A DNA stretch of 64,000 bases from Coriobacteriia bacterium. GTDB taxonomy: Bacteria; Actinomycetota; Coriobacteriia; Anaerosomatales; SLCP01. The notes beneath the pieces are model-generated. The model saw nothing but the letters and a program-made list of their open reading frames with translations, was not told the origin of the DNA and did not search any database. This document shows positions 8,427 through 15,822 of this stretch, in pieces. The position numbers and the translations under genes were made by a program. Positions within the stretch are counted from its first letter, which is position 1; each line of letters begins with the position of its first letter. Where the stretch lies: the NCBI GenBank assembly GCA_030603745.1, contig JAUVXE010000008.1, forward strand, positions 1-64,000, written 5' to 3'.

Positions 8427-9689
8427 ATGGCCCTCGTCGTCACCAAGTTCGGCGGCACATCGGTCGGCAGCACCGAGCGCATCATGGCGGTCGCGCGCCG
8501 GCTCGTGGCCCGCAAGGAGGCGGGCGACCGCGTGGTCGCCGTCGTCTCGGCGATGGGTGACGTGACCGACGAGCTCGTCTCGATGGCCCGCGAGATCTCC
8601 GAAGCGCCTCCCGAGCGGGAGATGGACATGCTGCTCGCCACCGGCGAACAGGTGACCATCGCGCTGCTCGCGATGGCGATCGAGGCCCTCGGCCACGAGG
8701 CCATCTCGTTCACCGGCCCCCAGGTCGGGATCGTCACCGACTCCGGGCACACGAAGGCCAAGATCCTCGAGGTCCGGGCGGACCGGCGCGTGCGAAGCGC
8801 GCTCGACGAGGGCCGGATCGTGATCGTCGCCGGCTTCCAGGGCGTGACGGAGGACGGCCACATCACGACGCTCGGCCGCGGCGGGTCGGACACCACGGCG
8901 GTCGCGGTCGCGGCCGGCATCGGGGCCGACCTCTGCGAGATCTACACCGACGTCGACGGCGTCTACACGGCCGATCCGCGCGTGGTCCCCTCGGCGCGCA
9001 AGATCGACGCCGTGTCCTACGACGAGATGCTCGAGCTCGCGGCGACCGGCGCGCGCGTGCTGCAGCTGCGATCGGTCGAGTTCGCGCGCAACCACGGCGT
9101 GGTCATCCACTGCCGATCGAGCTTCAACGACCGCGAAGGGACGATCGTCAGAGAGGCGGACGAGACGATGGAGCAGGCGATCATCTCCGGTGTCAGCCAC
9201 GACACCTCGGAGGCCAAGGTCACGATCAGGGACGTCCCCGACCGCCCGGGCGTGGCGGCGTCGGTCTTCGGGATGCTCGCCGATGCGAACGTCAACGTCG
9301 ACATGATCATCCAGAACGTGTCGGAGTCGGGCACCACCGACATCTCGTTCACCACGCCCGTCGAGGATCTCGTTCGCGCCCGCCGCGCCACCGCCGAGGT
9401 CGTCGCCGAGCTCGGAGCGCGGAGCTGGAACGTCGACGAGTCGGTCGCGAAGGTCTCGCTGGTCGGTGCGGGCATGAAGACGCATCCTGGTGTCGCTGCG
9501 CAGATGTTCCGCGCGCTCGCCGACGCGGGCGTGAACCTCGACATGATCTCGACCTCGTCGATCCGCATCTCGTGCGTGATCGCCGCCGAGGATGTCGAGC
9601 GCGCGGTCCGCGCGCTACACTCGAGTTTCGGACTGGACAGTGACGAGATCCACGCCGAGGTGTCCCCGGCGTGCGGCGAGGGAGCGTGA
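8427..9689 (+). CDS. lysC: Aspartate kinase
   Basis: Phosphorylates L-aspartate, the first step towards lysine/diaminopimelate, threonine and methionine. The 420-residue length fits the monofunctional enzymes of actinobacteria. The N-terminus VTKFGGTSVGS is the kinase signature, GRGGSDTTAVA is the nucleotide-binding loop, and the C-terminal region (about 265-415) holds two ACT domains (DRPGVAASVFGML and GAGMKTHPGVAAQMF), so feedback inhibition by end products is expected. The gene continues into asd with a 2-base gap. In many actinobacteria an internal start produces a separate beta subunit; this cannot be decided here. Confidence 0.95.
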   Translation: MALVVTKFGGTSVGSTERIMAVARRLVARKEAGDRVVAVVSAMGDVTDELVSMAREISEAPPEREMDMLLATGEQVTIALLAMAIEALGHEAISFTGPQVGIVTDSGHTKAKILEVRADRRVRSALDEGRIVIVAGFQGVTEDGHITTLGRGGSDTTAVAVAAGIGADLCEIYTDVDGVYTADPRVVPSARKIDAVSYDEMLELAATGARVLQLRSVEFARNHGVVIHCRSSFNDREGTIVREADETMEQAIISGVSHDTSEAKVTIRDVPDRPGVAASVFGMLADANVNVDMIIQNVSESGTTDISFTTPVEDLVRARRATAEVVAELGARSWNVDESVAKVSLVGAGMKTHPGVAAQMFRALADAGVNLDMISTSSIRISCVIAAEDVERAVRALHSSFGLDSDEIHAEVSPACGEGA

Positions 9690-9691
9690 CG

Positions 9692-10717
9692 ATGGTGTGG
9701 GAGAGGCCGATGCCGGCGAGGCCGGTCGTCGCCGTCGCCGGCGCGACCGGTGCCGTGGGGCGCGAGATGCTCACCGTCCTCGAGCAGCGATCGTTCCCCG
9801 CGTCGCGTGTGGTCGCGCTCGCCTCCAAGCGGAGCGCGGGCACCGTGCTTCCGTTCGGCGATGGTGAACTGGTGGTCGAAGAGCTCACCGAGGCGTCGTT
9901 CCGGGGCGTCGACATCGCGCTGTTCAGCGCGGGAGCCTCGGTCTCGAAGCGGTTCCGCGAGGCGGTCACCGACGCCGGGTGTGTGATGATCGACAACTCC
10001 TCGGCGTTCCGGATGGAAGACGGTGTCCCGCTCGTCGTGCCCGAGGTCAACGGCGCTGACCTCGCCACGCACGCCGGGGTGGTCGCGAACCCGAACTGCT
10101 CGACGATCCAGCTCGTGGTCGCGCTCGCGCCTCTGCATGCGAGGTGCCCGATCAGGCGGGTCGTGGTCGCGACCTATCAGGCCGCCTCAGGCGCCGGGGC
10201 TGCGGCGATGCGGGAGCTCCACGAGCAGACACGCGATGTCCTCGACGGCAACCCCATCGAGCCCGAGGAGTTCGTGCACCGCATCGCCTTCAACTGCATC
10301 CCGCAGATCGACGTGTTCCTCGACGACGGCTCCACCAAGGAGGAGTGGAAGATGGTCGCCGAGACCAAGAAGATCATGCACGCGCCCGACCTCGCGGTGA
10401 GCGCGACGTGCGTACGCGTGCCCGTTCTCCGGTGCCACTCCGAGGCGGTGAACGTCGAGTTCACCCGGGCGTTCGGCCTCGAGGAGGTGCGGGAGGCACT
10501 CGCGGCCGCTCCCGGCGTGGCGCTTCTCGACGACCCCGCCGAGTCGCTCTATCCCATGCCGGCCGATCTCGAGGGCACCGACGACACCTACATCGGCCGA
10601 CTGAGGGTCGACCCGACCGTGCCGAGCGGCATCTCGATGTGGGTCGTGGCGGACCAGTTGCGAAAAGGGGCCGCGCTCAACGCGGTGCAGATAGCGGAGG
10701 CGCTCCTGGACGGCTGA
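9692..10717 (+). CDS. asd: Aspartate-semialdehyde dehydrogenase
   Basis: Reduces aspartyl phosphate to aspartate semialdehyde with NADPH. The nucleotide-binding motif GATGAVGREML is at the N-terminus, the catalytic cysteine lies in NPNCSTIQ, and HRIAFNCIPQID and the downstream active-site region are present. The start is uncertain: ATG 9692 gives 341 residues and uses the gcgagggag region as ribosome site; in-frame GTG 9671, GTG 9686 and ATG 9710 are alternatives. It follows aspartate kinase directly, and the products act in succession. Confidence 0.94.
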   Translation: MVWERPMPARPVVAVAGATGAVGREMLTVLEQRSFPASRVVALASKRSAGTVLPFGDGELVVEELTEASFRGVDIALFSAGASVSKRFREAVTDAGCVMIDNSSAFRMEDGVPLVVPEVNGADLATHAGVVANPNCSTIQLVVALAPLHARCPIRRVVVATYQAASGAGAAAMRELHEQTRDVLDGNPIEPEEFVHRIAFNCIPQIDVFLDDGSTKEEWKMVAETKKIMHAPDLAVSATCVRVPVLRCHSEAVNVEFTRAFGLEEVREALAAAPGVALLDDPAESLYPMPADLEGTDDTYIGRLRVDPTVPSGISMWVVADQLRKGAALNAVQIAEALLDG

Positions 10718-10754
10718 GCCGGGAGCGGGGGGAACCGGAGCTTAGGGGGTTCAC

Positions 10755-11462
10755 GTGTACGAGCAGGCAACCGCACCGAGCGGCACCGATGAACGTGTGC
10801 TCGTGGTGGAGGACGACCGGACGATCGCGCGCTTCGTCGAGCTCGAGCTGATGCACGCCGGGTACCGGGTCCAGAAGGCCGCCGACGGCAACGAGGCGCT
10901 GGCCGCGATCGAGGCCGAGGAGCCCGATCTGCTCATCCTCGACCTGATGCTTCCGGGGCTCGACGGGCTCGAGGTCGCCCGGCGCCTTCGCGAGGAGGGT
11001 CGAACGATGCCGATCCTGATGCTCACCGCGCGGGCCGAGACGCACGACGTGGTGTCGGGCTTCGATGCGGGGGCCGACGACTACCTCAAGAAGCCCTTCG
11101 AGGTCCCCGAGTTGATCTCGCGCGTGCGCGCCCTGCTCAAGCGCACCGAGCGCGACCGGGGAAGCTCGGTCTACTCGGCGGCGGGGATCGACGTCGACCT
11201 CGACTCGCGGCGCGCGGCGCTCGACGGCACCCCGCTCGACCTCACCGCGAAAGAGTTCGACCTGCTCGCCTACCTGGTCCGGCATGCCGGACGGGTGATC
11301 TCCCGTGACGAGATCCTTGAGAAGGTCTGGGGCGAGGGGCGGTCGACCGACAGCAACGTGATCGAGGTCTTCGTCTGCCACCTGCGCAACAAGATCGGCG
11401 ACCGCGAGAACACCGTGATCCAGACGATCAGGGGTGTGGGGTACTTCTTCGCAAGGAGTTAG
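10755..11462 (+). CDS. OmpR/PhoB-family response regulator
   Basis: A 235-residue transcription factor. The receiver domain (about 14-130) has the acidic pair E19/D20-D21, phosphoacceptor D63 in LILDLMLPG and the conserved Lys in KKPF. The C-terminal winged-helix DNA-binding domain (about 140-233) ends with the typical TIRGVGYFF. GTG 10755 has taggggg at ideal spacing. The gene ends immediately before the histidine kinase start (TAG then ATG), so the pair is translated together. The target genes are not evident from this window. Confidence 0.93.
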   Translation: MYEQATAPSGTDERVLVVEDDRTIARFVELELMHAGYRVQKAADGNEALAAIEAEEPDLLILDLMLPGLDGLEVARRLREEGRTMPILMLTARAETHDVVSGFDAGADDYLKKPFEVPELISRVRALLKRTERDRGSSVYSAAGIDVDLDSRRAALDGTPLDLTAKEFDLLAYLVRHAGRVISRDEILEKVWGEGRSTDSNVIEVFVCHLRNKIGDRENTVIQTIRGVGYFFARS

Positions 11463-12941
11463 ATGTACCGCTCCTCGCTCAGGACATGGCTGCTGCTCGT
11501 CTCGGTGTTCTTCGCGCTGCTCGTGATCGGCGGCGTGGCGCTTGCGACGTACGTGGTCGTGTCCGACGGGATGTCCGTCGTCGCGCACGACGCGGCCGTC
11601 GGACTCGCGCGCAGCGCCTCTGAGCTCGCCAAGGTCGCGTCGACCGAGGCGTCACTCGAGTCGGCCGCCGAGGGCCTCTCGGGCGAGGAGCGCGACCGCG
11701 AGGCCGAGCGGCGCTTCCTGCGCCGTATCCCCGACCTCTTCCGGTCGGGCCGGCTCGCCGAGGGGGAGTACGCGTTTTACGGCGCCGACCTGAGGGAGCC
11801 GTTCTGGTTCAGCGCCGAGGAGGCGGTCATCGCCGCGCCGGAGTCCCGCGAGGAGGCGGTGCGGCACGGCAGGGTGGTGGAGTCATCGGTCGCCGGGGGA
11901 GGGTTGCTCGCCGGGTTCGTGGGGCCCGCTCGCCTCGGCGTGTACGTGATCCACGTCCCGATCGACATCCCAGGAGGTGGCCGGGCGGTCATCGACGTCT
12001 CGTACTTCCCCGACCGGGAGGAGGCCGTGATCGATTCGATCCGCGTGCCGATGGCGGTGCTCGCCGGTTCGGCGATGCTCATCATGGTGCTCATGATGCA
12101 GACGAGCATGGGGTGGGTGCTCCGGCTCGTGAACGAGCTGCGGCAGGCCGCGGACTCGGTCGACGCCGATCAGCTCGACGTGCGGCTCCCGGAACACGGC
12201 GAGCACGAGATCAGCGACCTCGCGCGTTCCATCAACCGGCTGATCGACCGGCTCCAGCGGCGCGCCGACATCCAGACGCGTTTCGTCGCCGACGCGTCGC
12301 ACGAACTGGCCACGCCGGTGGCGGGCATCCGGGGCTACACGAACATCCTGCGCGCCTGGGGCGGCGAGGACCCCGAGGTGCGCGACGAGGCGATCGCCGC
12401 GATCGACCGCGAGTCACGCCGGATGGCGCGGCTCTGCGGCGACCTGCTCTCGCTCGTGCGGACTGACACGGTGAGCGCCGTGAACCGCGTCCGCTTCGAC
12501 GCGAACGCGGTCGCACGGGAGGTCCTCGCCGCCTCGGCGACGCGCTACCAGGGCAAGGACCTCGAGATCGACGGTCCCGGACCCGGGCAGCTCATGGTCG
12601 TGGGCGACCCCGACCGGCTCGAAGACGTGCTGTCGGTCCTCGTCGACAACGCCTGCAAGTACACGCCTCCCGGCGGGCGTGTCTCGCTCGACACGCGGGT
12701 AGCGCGGGAGTGGGCGGTATTCGAGGTGCGCGACACCGGCATCGGGATCCCCGAGGCCGACCTGCCGGTGATCTTCGAGCGGTTCTACCGCTCCGACGAG
12801 TCCCGCTCCAAGGAGACGGGCGGCTTCGGTCTCGGCCTCGCCATCGCCAAGGCCTCCATCGAGGCGATGGGCGGGGAGATCGGGGTGCAGAGCGCCCCGG
12901 GCTTCGGTTCGCTCTTCGTCGTGCGGGTCCCGCGCGCGTAG
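11463..12941 (+). CDS. Membrane sensor histidine kinase, partner of the preceding response regulator
   Basis: 492 residues: transmembrane helix (about 10-32), extracytoplasmic sensor of about 160 residues, second helix (about 195-215), HAMP (about 216-268), HisKA with phospho-acceptor H280 in ASHELATPVAGI, and HATPase_c (about 385-490) with N box DNACKYTPPGG and G boxes DTGIGIP and GFGLGLAIAK. The sensor segment shows no recognisable motif. It is contiguous with the OmpR-type regulator gene, so the two form a cognate pair. Confidence 0.93.
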   Translation: MYRSSLRTWLLLVSVFFALLVIGGVALATYVVVSDGMSVVAHDAAVGLARSASELAKVASTEASLESAAEGLSGEERDREAERRFLRRIPDLFRSGRLAEGEYAFYGADLREPFWFSAEEAVIAAPESREEAVRHGRVVESSVAGGGLLAGFVGPARLGVYVIHVPIDIPGGGRAVIDVSYFPDREEAVIDSIRVPMAVLAGSAMLIMVLMMQTSMGWVLRLVNELRQAADSVDADQLDVRLPEHGEHEISDLARSINRLIDRLQRRADIQTRFVADASHELATPVAGIRGYTNILRAWGGEDPEVRDEAIAAIDRESRRMARLCGDLLSLVRTDTVSAVNRVRFDANAVAREVLAASATRYQGKDLEIDGPGPGQLMVVGDPDRLEDVLSVLVDNACKYTPPGGRVSLDTRVAREWAVFEVRDTGIGIPEADLPVIFERFYRSDESRSKETGGFGLGLAIAKASIEAMGGEIGVQSAPGFGSLFVVRVPRA

Positions 12942-13013
12942 GCCGCCGGTCGCTCAAGGCCGGGTCCGGCGCGACCGATACCCGATACGAGGGTAGCCGA
13001 CGCCGGGGGCCAG

Positions 13014-15161
13014 ATGACGGACCGTCCAGACGACGCGCTGCTCCACGCCGTGTTCTCCGGCAAGGAGTGGCGTGAGGCAGCCGATGCCATGTTCGAGGTC
13101 GCCGGTGCGGCGATCGTCGTCAGCCTACCCTCCGACGGCAGCGCGCTCTATGCTTCGCCGAGGTGCGCGTACTGCGCGCTGATCCATCCCGCCGAGGGGG
13201 TGGGGATGACGGGCGGCTGGGGGTGCCTCGGCAGGACCGGCGAGGTCGGGACGGGTGCGACCACATGCTTCTCCGGCCTGCCCTGTCAGGTCGCTGCCGT
13301 GAGCTACACCGGTGTCCAGCTGGCGCACCTGACCGTGGGAGGGTTCGTCTCGACCACGCGCGAGCGCAAGCGGATGTTCGAACGCCTGCTCTCCCTCGGC
13401 GTCGCCGAGGCCGATGCGTGCCACGCGGTGCGCGACATCCCGGTCGTCCCGCGCAGGAAGGCCGAATCGCTCGTGACCGCCCTGCGCGTCCACGCCGAGA
13501 GTCTCATCGCGCGGGCGTACGAGTCCCGGGGGTCGGCCGACCGGATGCGGGAGCTCGAGGTCTTCCTCGACGCTGGCCGCGAGTTCCTCGAGCTCGGGCA
13601 CGGTGAGGACGAGCTCGAGCACCGCATCCTCGCGCGGGCGCTCCTCGTCGTGGGAGCCGAGCGGGGGCGGCTCGTCCTCCGGCGTCCGGGCACGGACCTG
13701 GCCGACGTGGTCGCGGTCGCCGGCGAGAGCGACGGTCTCGTGGAGGGCGACGTGCTCAGGCTCGGGGAGGTCGTCGAGGGTCGCGTGCTCGCGAGCGGCA
13801 ACAGCGTCATCGTCACCGGCCGCGAGGGGACGGAGGCCGGGCGAGCCGGCCGCGGCGAGACCGCGACGGTGTCGATCGGCCTGCGGCGGCCCGAGGGCTG
13901 TCTCGGCGCCTTCACGATCCACGGCGTCGTCACGCACGGGCCTGCGACGCGCGAGGCGATGCGGCTCCTCGAGCGGTTCGCGACCGTCGCGGCGACGGTG
14001 CTCGAGAACACGCGGAGCGACCGCGAGGCCCGTCGCTCGCTGCGCGAGATGGTGCACCTCGACGCCTTCGCCCGCACGCTCGCGGCGTGCTCCACGTGCG
14101 ACGAGGTCGCCGAGGTCGCCATACCGGTGCTGCACCACATCCTCGACGCGGGCGTGTGCGGTATCGCGCTCACCGCGTGGCGCCTGGACAAGGTGCACGT
14201 CAGTGTCTATACCACCGTCACGCGCGAGGTCCTCTCGGCGGTGATCGGCGAAGCCACCGGCCGGGACGTCGCCGCCGAGCCGTTCGCGGCCGTGCGCGCC
14301 ACGACGGTCGGCGGGGAGATCCTCGACGCCGCGGACGGTGACCACGCGACCGCCGGCGACGCGGACGGCCCCGTGCTCTCGGTGCCGCTCTCGGTCCGCG
14401 GGACCGTGGTCGGCTACGCCTTCGCCGCACTTCCCTCGGCGGGCAGGTTCGTCGCCGCCGACCAGCGCGGCGTGGAGTCGGCGACGGCACACATCGCGTG
14501 CGCCCTCGACCGCGCGGCCGAGTGGGAGCTGCTGCGGGCCGACCACGCCAAGACGATCGCGGCGCTCGCGGCGGCCCTCGACTCCGCCGAGCGGGTGGAC
14601 CGTGGCCACACCGACCGCATCGCCGAGTACGCGATCGCCCTCGGCCGCGAGCTCGGCCTGCCCTCAGACGAGCTCCGCTCGCTGCACTTCGCCGCGGTCG
14701 TGCACGATATCGGGACGGTCGGGGTGGACGCCCGCCTGCTCGACAAGGCCGGCCCGCTGACCGCCGAGGAGCGCGCGGAGGTCCAGCGGCACGTGCACGT
14801 GGGGGCGGACATCATCGGCCAGTTGCAGTTCCTCGAGGACGTCACGCCGGTCGTCCGCCACCATCACGAGCGCTGGGACGGGTCCGGCTACCCCGCGGGG
14901 CTTGATGGCGAGCGCATCCCGATGCTGGCGCGGCTGCTGGCGGTCGTCGACGCGTTCGACGCGATGACGTCGCCGAGGCCCTACCGGCCGCAGTTGACCC
15001 TGGCCGAGGCACGCGCGGAGCTCGCGCGCGGCGCGGGAACGCAGTTCGACCCGGGCGCGGTCCAGGCGTTCGTGGCGGTGCTGGACCGGCAGGCGCTCGC
15101 GGGGATGACCGGACTGCTCGCGACCCGGCACGCCGGTGACGGGCGACACCTGCCCGCCTGA
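13014..15161 (+). CDS. Soluble PocR-like/GAF/HD-GYP protein with altered HD motif
   Basis: A 715-residue cytoplasmic signalling protein without membrane segments. The N-terminal region (about 20-165) resembles PocR sensory domains and is cysteine rich (C51, C54, C71, C85, C91), which could mean metal, haem or Fe-S ligation. GAF-like segments cover about 180-340 and 345-505. The HD-GYP domain (about 515-700) keeps RGHTDR, VHDIG (H564, D565), RHVHVGA, HHHERWDGSGYP and VVDAFDAM. The usual Lys after HDIG is Thr (T568), where the other HD-GYP protein in this window has K603. The metal ligands are present but catalysis could be altered. It stands alone between the two-component pair and the transporter gene. 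Confidence 0.85.
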   Translation: MTDRPDDALLHAVFSGKEWREAADAMFEVAGAAIVVSLPSDGSALYASPRCAYCALIHPAEGVGMTGGWGCLGRTGEVGTGATTCFSGLPCQVAAVSYTGVQLAHLTVGGFVSTTRERKRMFERLLSLGVAEADACHAVRDIPVVPRRKAESLVTALRVHAESLIARAYESRGSADRMRELEVFLDAGREFLELGHGEDELEHRILARALLVVGAERGRLVLRRPGTDLADVVAVAGESDGLVEGDVLRLGEVVEGRVLASGNSVIVTGREGTEAGRAGRGETATVSIGLRRPEGCLGAFTIHGVVTHGPATREAMRLLERFATVAATVLENTRSDREARRSLREMVHLDAFARTLAACSTCDEVAEVAIPVLHHILDAGVCGIALTAWRLDKVHVSVYTTVTREVLSAVIGEATGRDVAAEPFAAVRATTVGGEILDAADGDHATAGDADGPVLSVPLSVRGTVVGYAFAALPSAGRFVAADQRGVESATAHIACALDRAAEWELLRADHAKTIAALAAALDSAERVDRGHTDRIAEYAIALGRELGLPSDELRSLHFAAVVHDIGTVGVDARLLDKAGPLTAEERAEVQRHVHVGADIIGQLQFLEDVTPVVRHHHERWDGSGYPAGLDGERIPMLARLLAVVDAFDAMTSPRPYRPQLTLAEARAELARGAGTQFDPGAVQAFVAVLDRQALAGMTGLLATRHAGDGRHLPA

Positions 15162-15187
15162 CCGGCCCGAGGGGCGTGTGGTAGAAT
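15158..15187 (+). promoter_or_regulatory. Predicted promoter for the queT-like/hydrogenase-GGDEF unit
   Basis: CTGACC (15158-15163), 18-base spacer, TAGAAT (15182-15187). It lies 30 bases before the TTG start of the transporter gene. No preQ1 riboswitch was recognised in the leader, which would be very short. Confidence 0.5.
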
Positions 15188-15216
15188 CCGCGCACTTCGA
15201 CTCGGGGGAGCCACCG

Positions 15217-15822
15217 TTGAACAGGACTCGCTACATCGCCCAGGCGGGAGTCATCGCCGCGGTGCACGCCGCCGCCACCATCGCCGTGCTGCAGATGCCC
15301 GCGCAGCTCGGGTGGGGGCCGATCCAGCTGCGCGTGAGCGAGGCGCTCACCGTGGTCGCGCTCTTCACCCCGGCCGCGGTCCCCGGACTCACTCTCGGGA
15401 CGGCGGCGGCGAACGCCGTGCTGGTCGCGCAGGTGGGCCCGGTGGGCCTGCTCGACGTGCTCTTCGGCTCGCTGGCGACGCTGCTGGGGGCCGTGTGGAC
15501 GTGGCGGTTCCGTCGTCGCCGGATGCTCGCGCTCGCGGGCCCGGTCATCGCCAACGCGCTCATCGTCCCGGCCTACCTTCCGTTCGTCCTCGCGGCGCTC
15601 GGCTTCGCCCAGGAGCCGTTCTTGGGAATAGATGTGAGCAGTGGCTGGTTCGCGGCGTACGCGGTCGGGGTCGTCACCGTGGGCCTCGGCCAGGCGGTCG
15701 TCCTCTACGGTCTTGGACTGCCGCTTGCGACGATGCTCGGCCGCATCGACCTCGCCGGCCTTGCCGGCGGCACCGGGGACGGGCGGAAGGGCGGAGAGGT
15801 CCGCTGGCGATGGAAGCGCTGA
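15217..15822 (+). CDS. queT: QueT family (queuosine-precursor type) membrane transporter
   Basis: A hydrophobic protein of 201 residues with about six membrane segments. The N-terminal pattern IAQAGVIAAVHAAAT and the segments LRVSEALTVVALFTP and GTAAANAV fit the QueT/DUF988 family, the S component of energy-coupling-factor transporters linked to queuosine precursors. No ECF A or T components are adjacent. The TTG at 15217 was chosen because gggggag stands 6 bases before it; in-frame GTG 15178 would lie upstream of the -10 box. The stop overlaps the next gene by 13 bases. Confidence 0.75.
   Translation: MNRTRYIAQAGVIAAVHAAATIAVLQMPAQLGWGPIQLRVSEALTVVALFTPAAVPGLTLGTAAANAVLVAQVGPVGLLDVLFGSLATLLGAVWTWRFRRRRMLALAGPVIANALIVPAYLPFVLAALGFAQEPFLGIDVSSGWFAAYAVGVVTVGLGQAVVLYGLGLPLATMLGRIDLAGLAGGTGDGRKGGEVRWRWKR

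Noticed and set aside
15162-15216. preQ1 riboswitch before the queT-like gene
   Set aside because: The expected C-rich stem and A-rich tail near the ribosome site are not present, and the predicted leader is about 25 bases.
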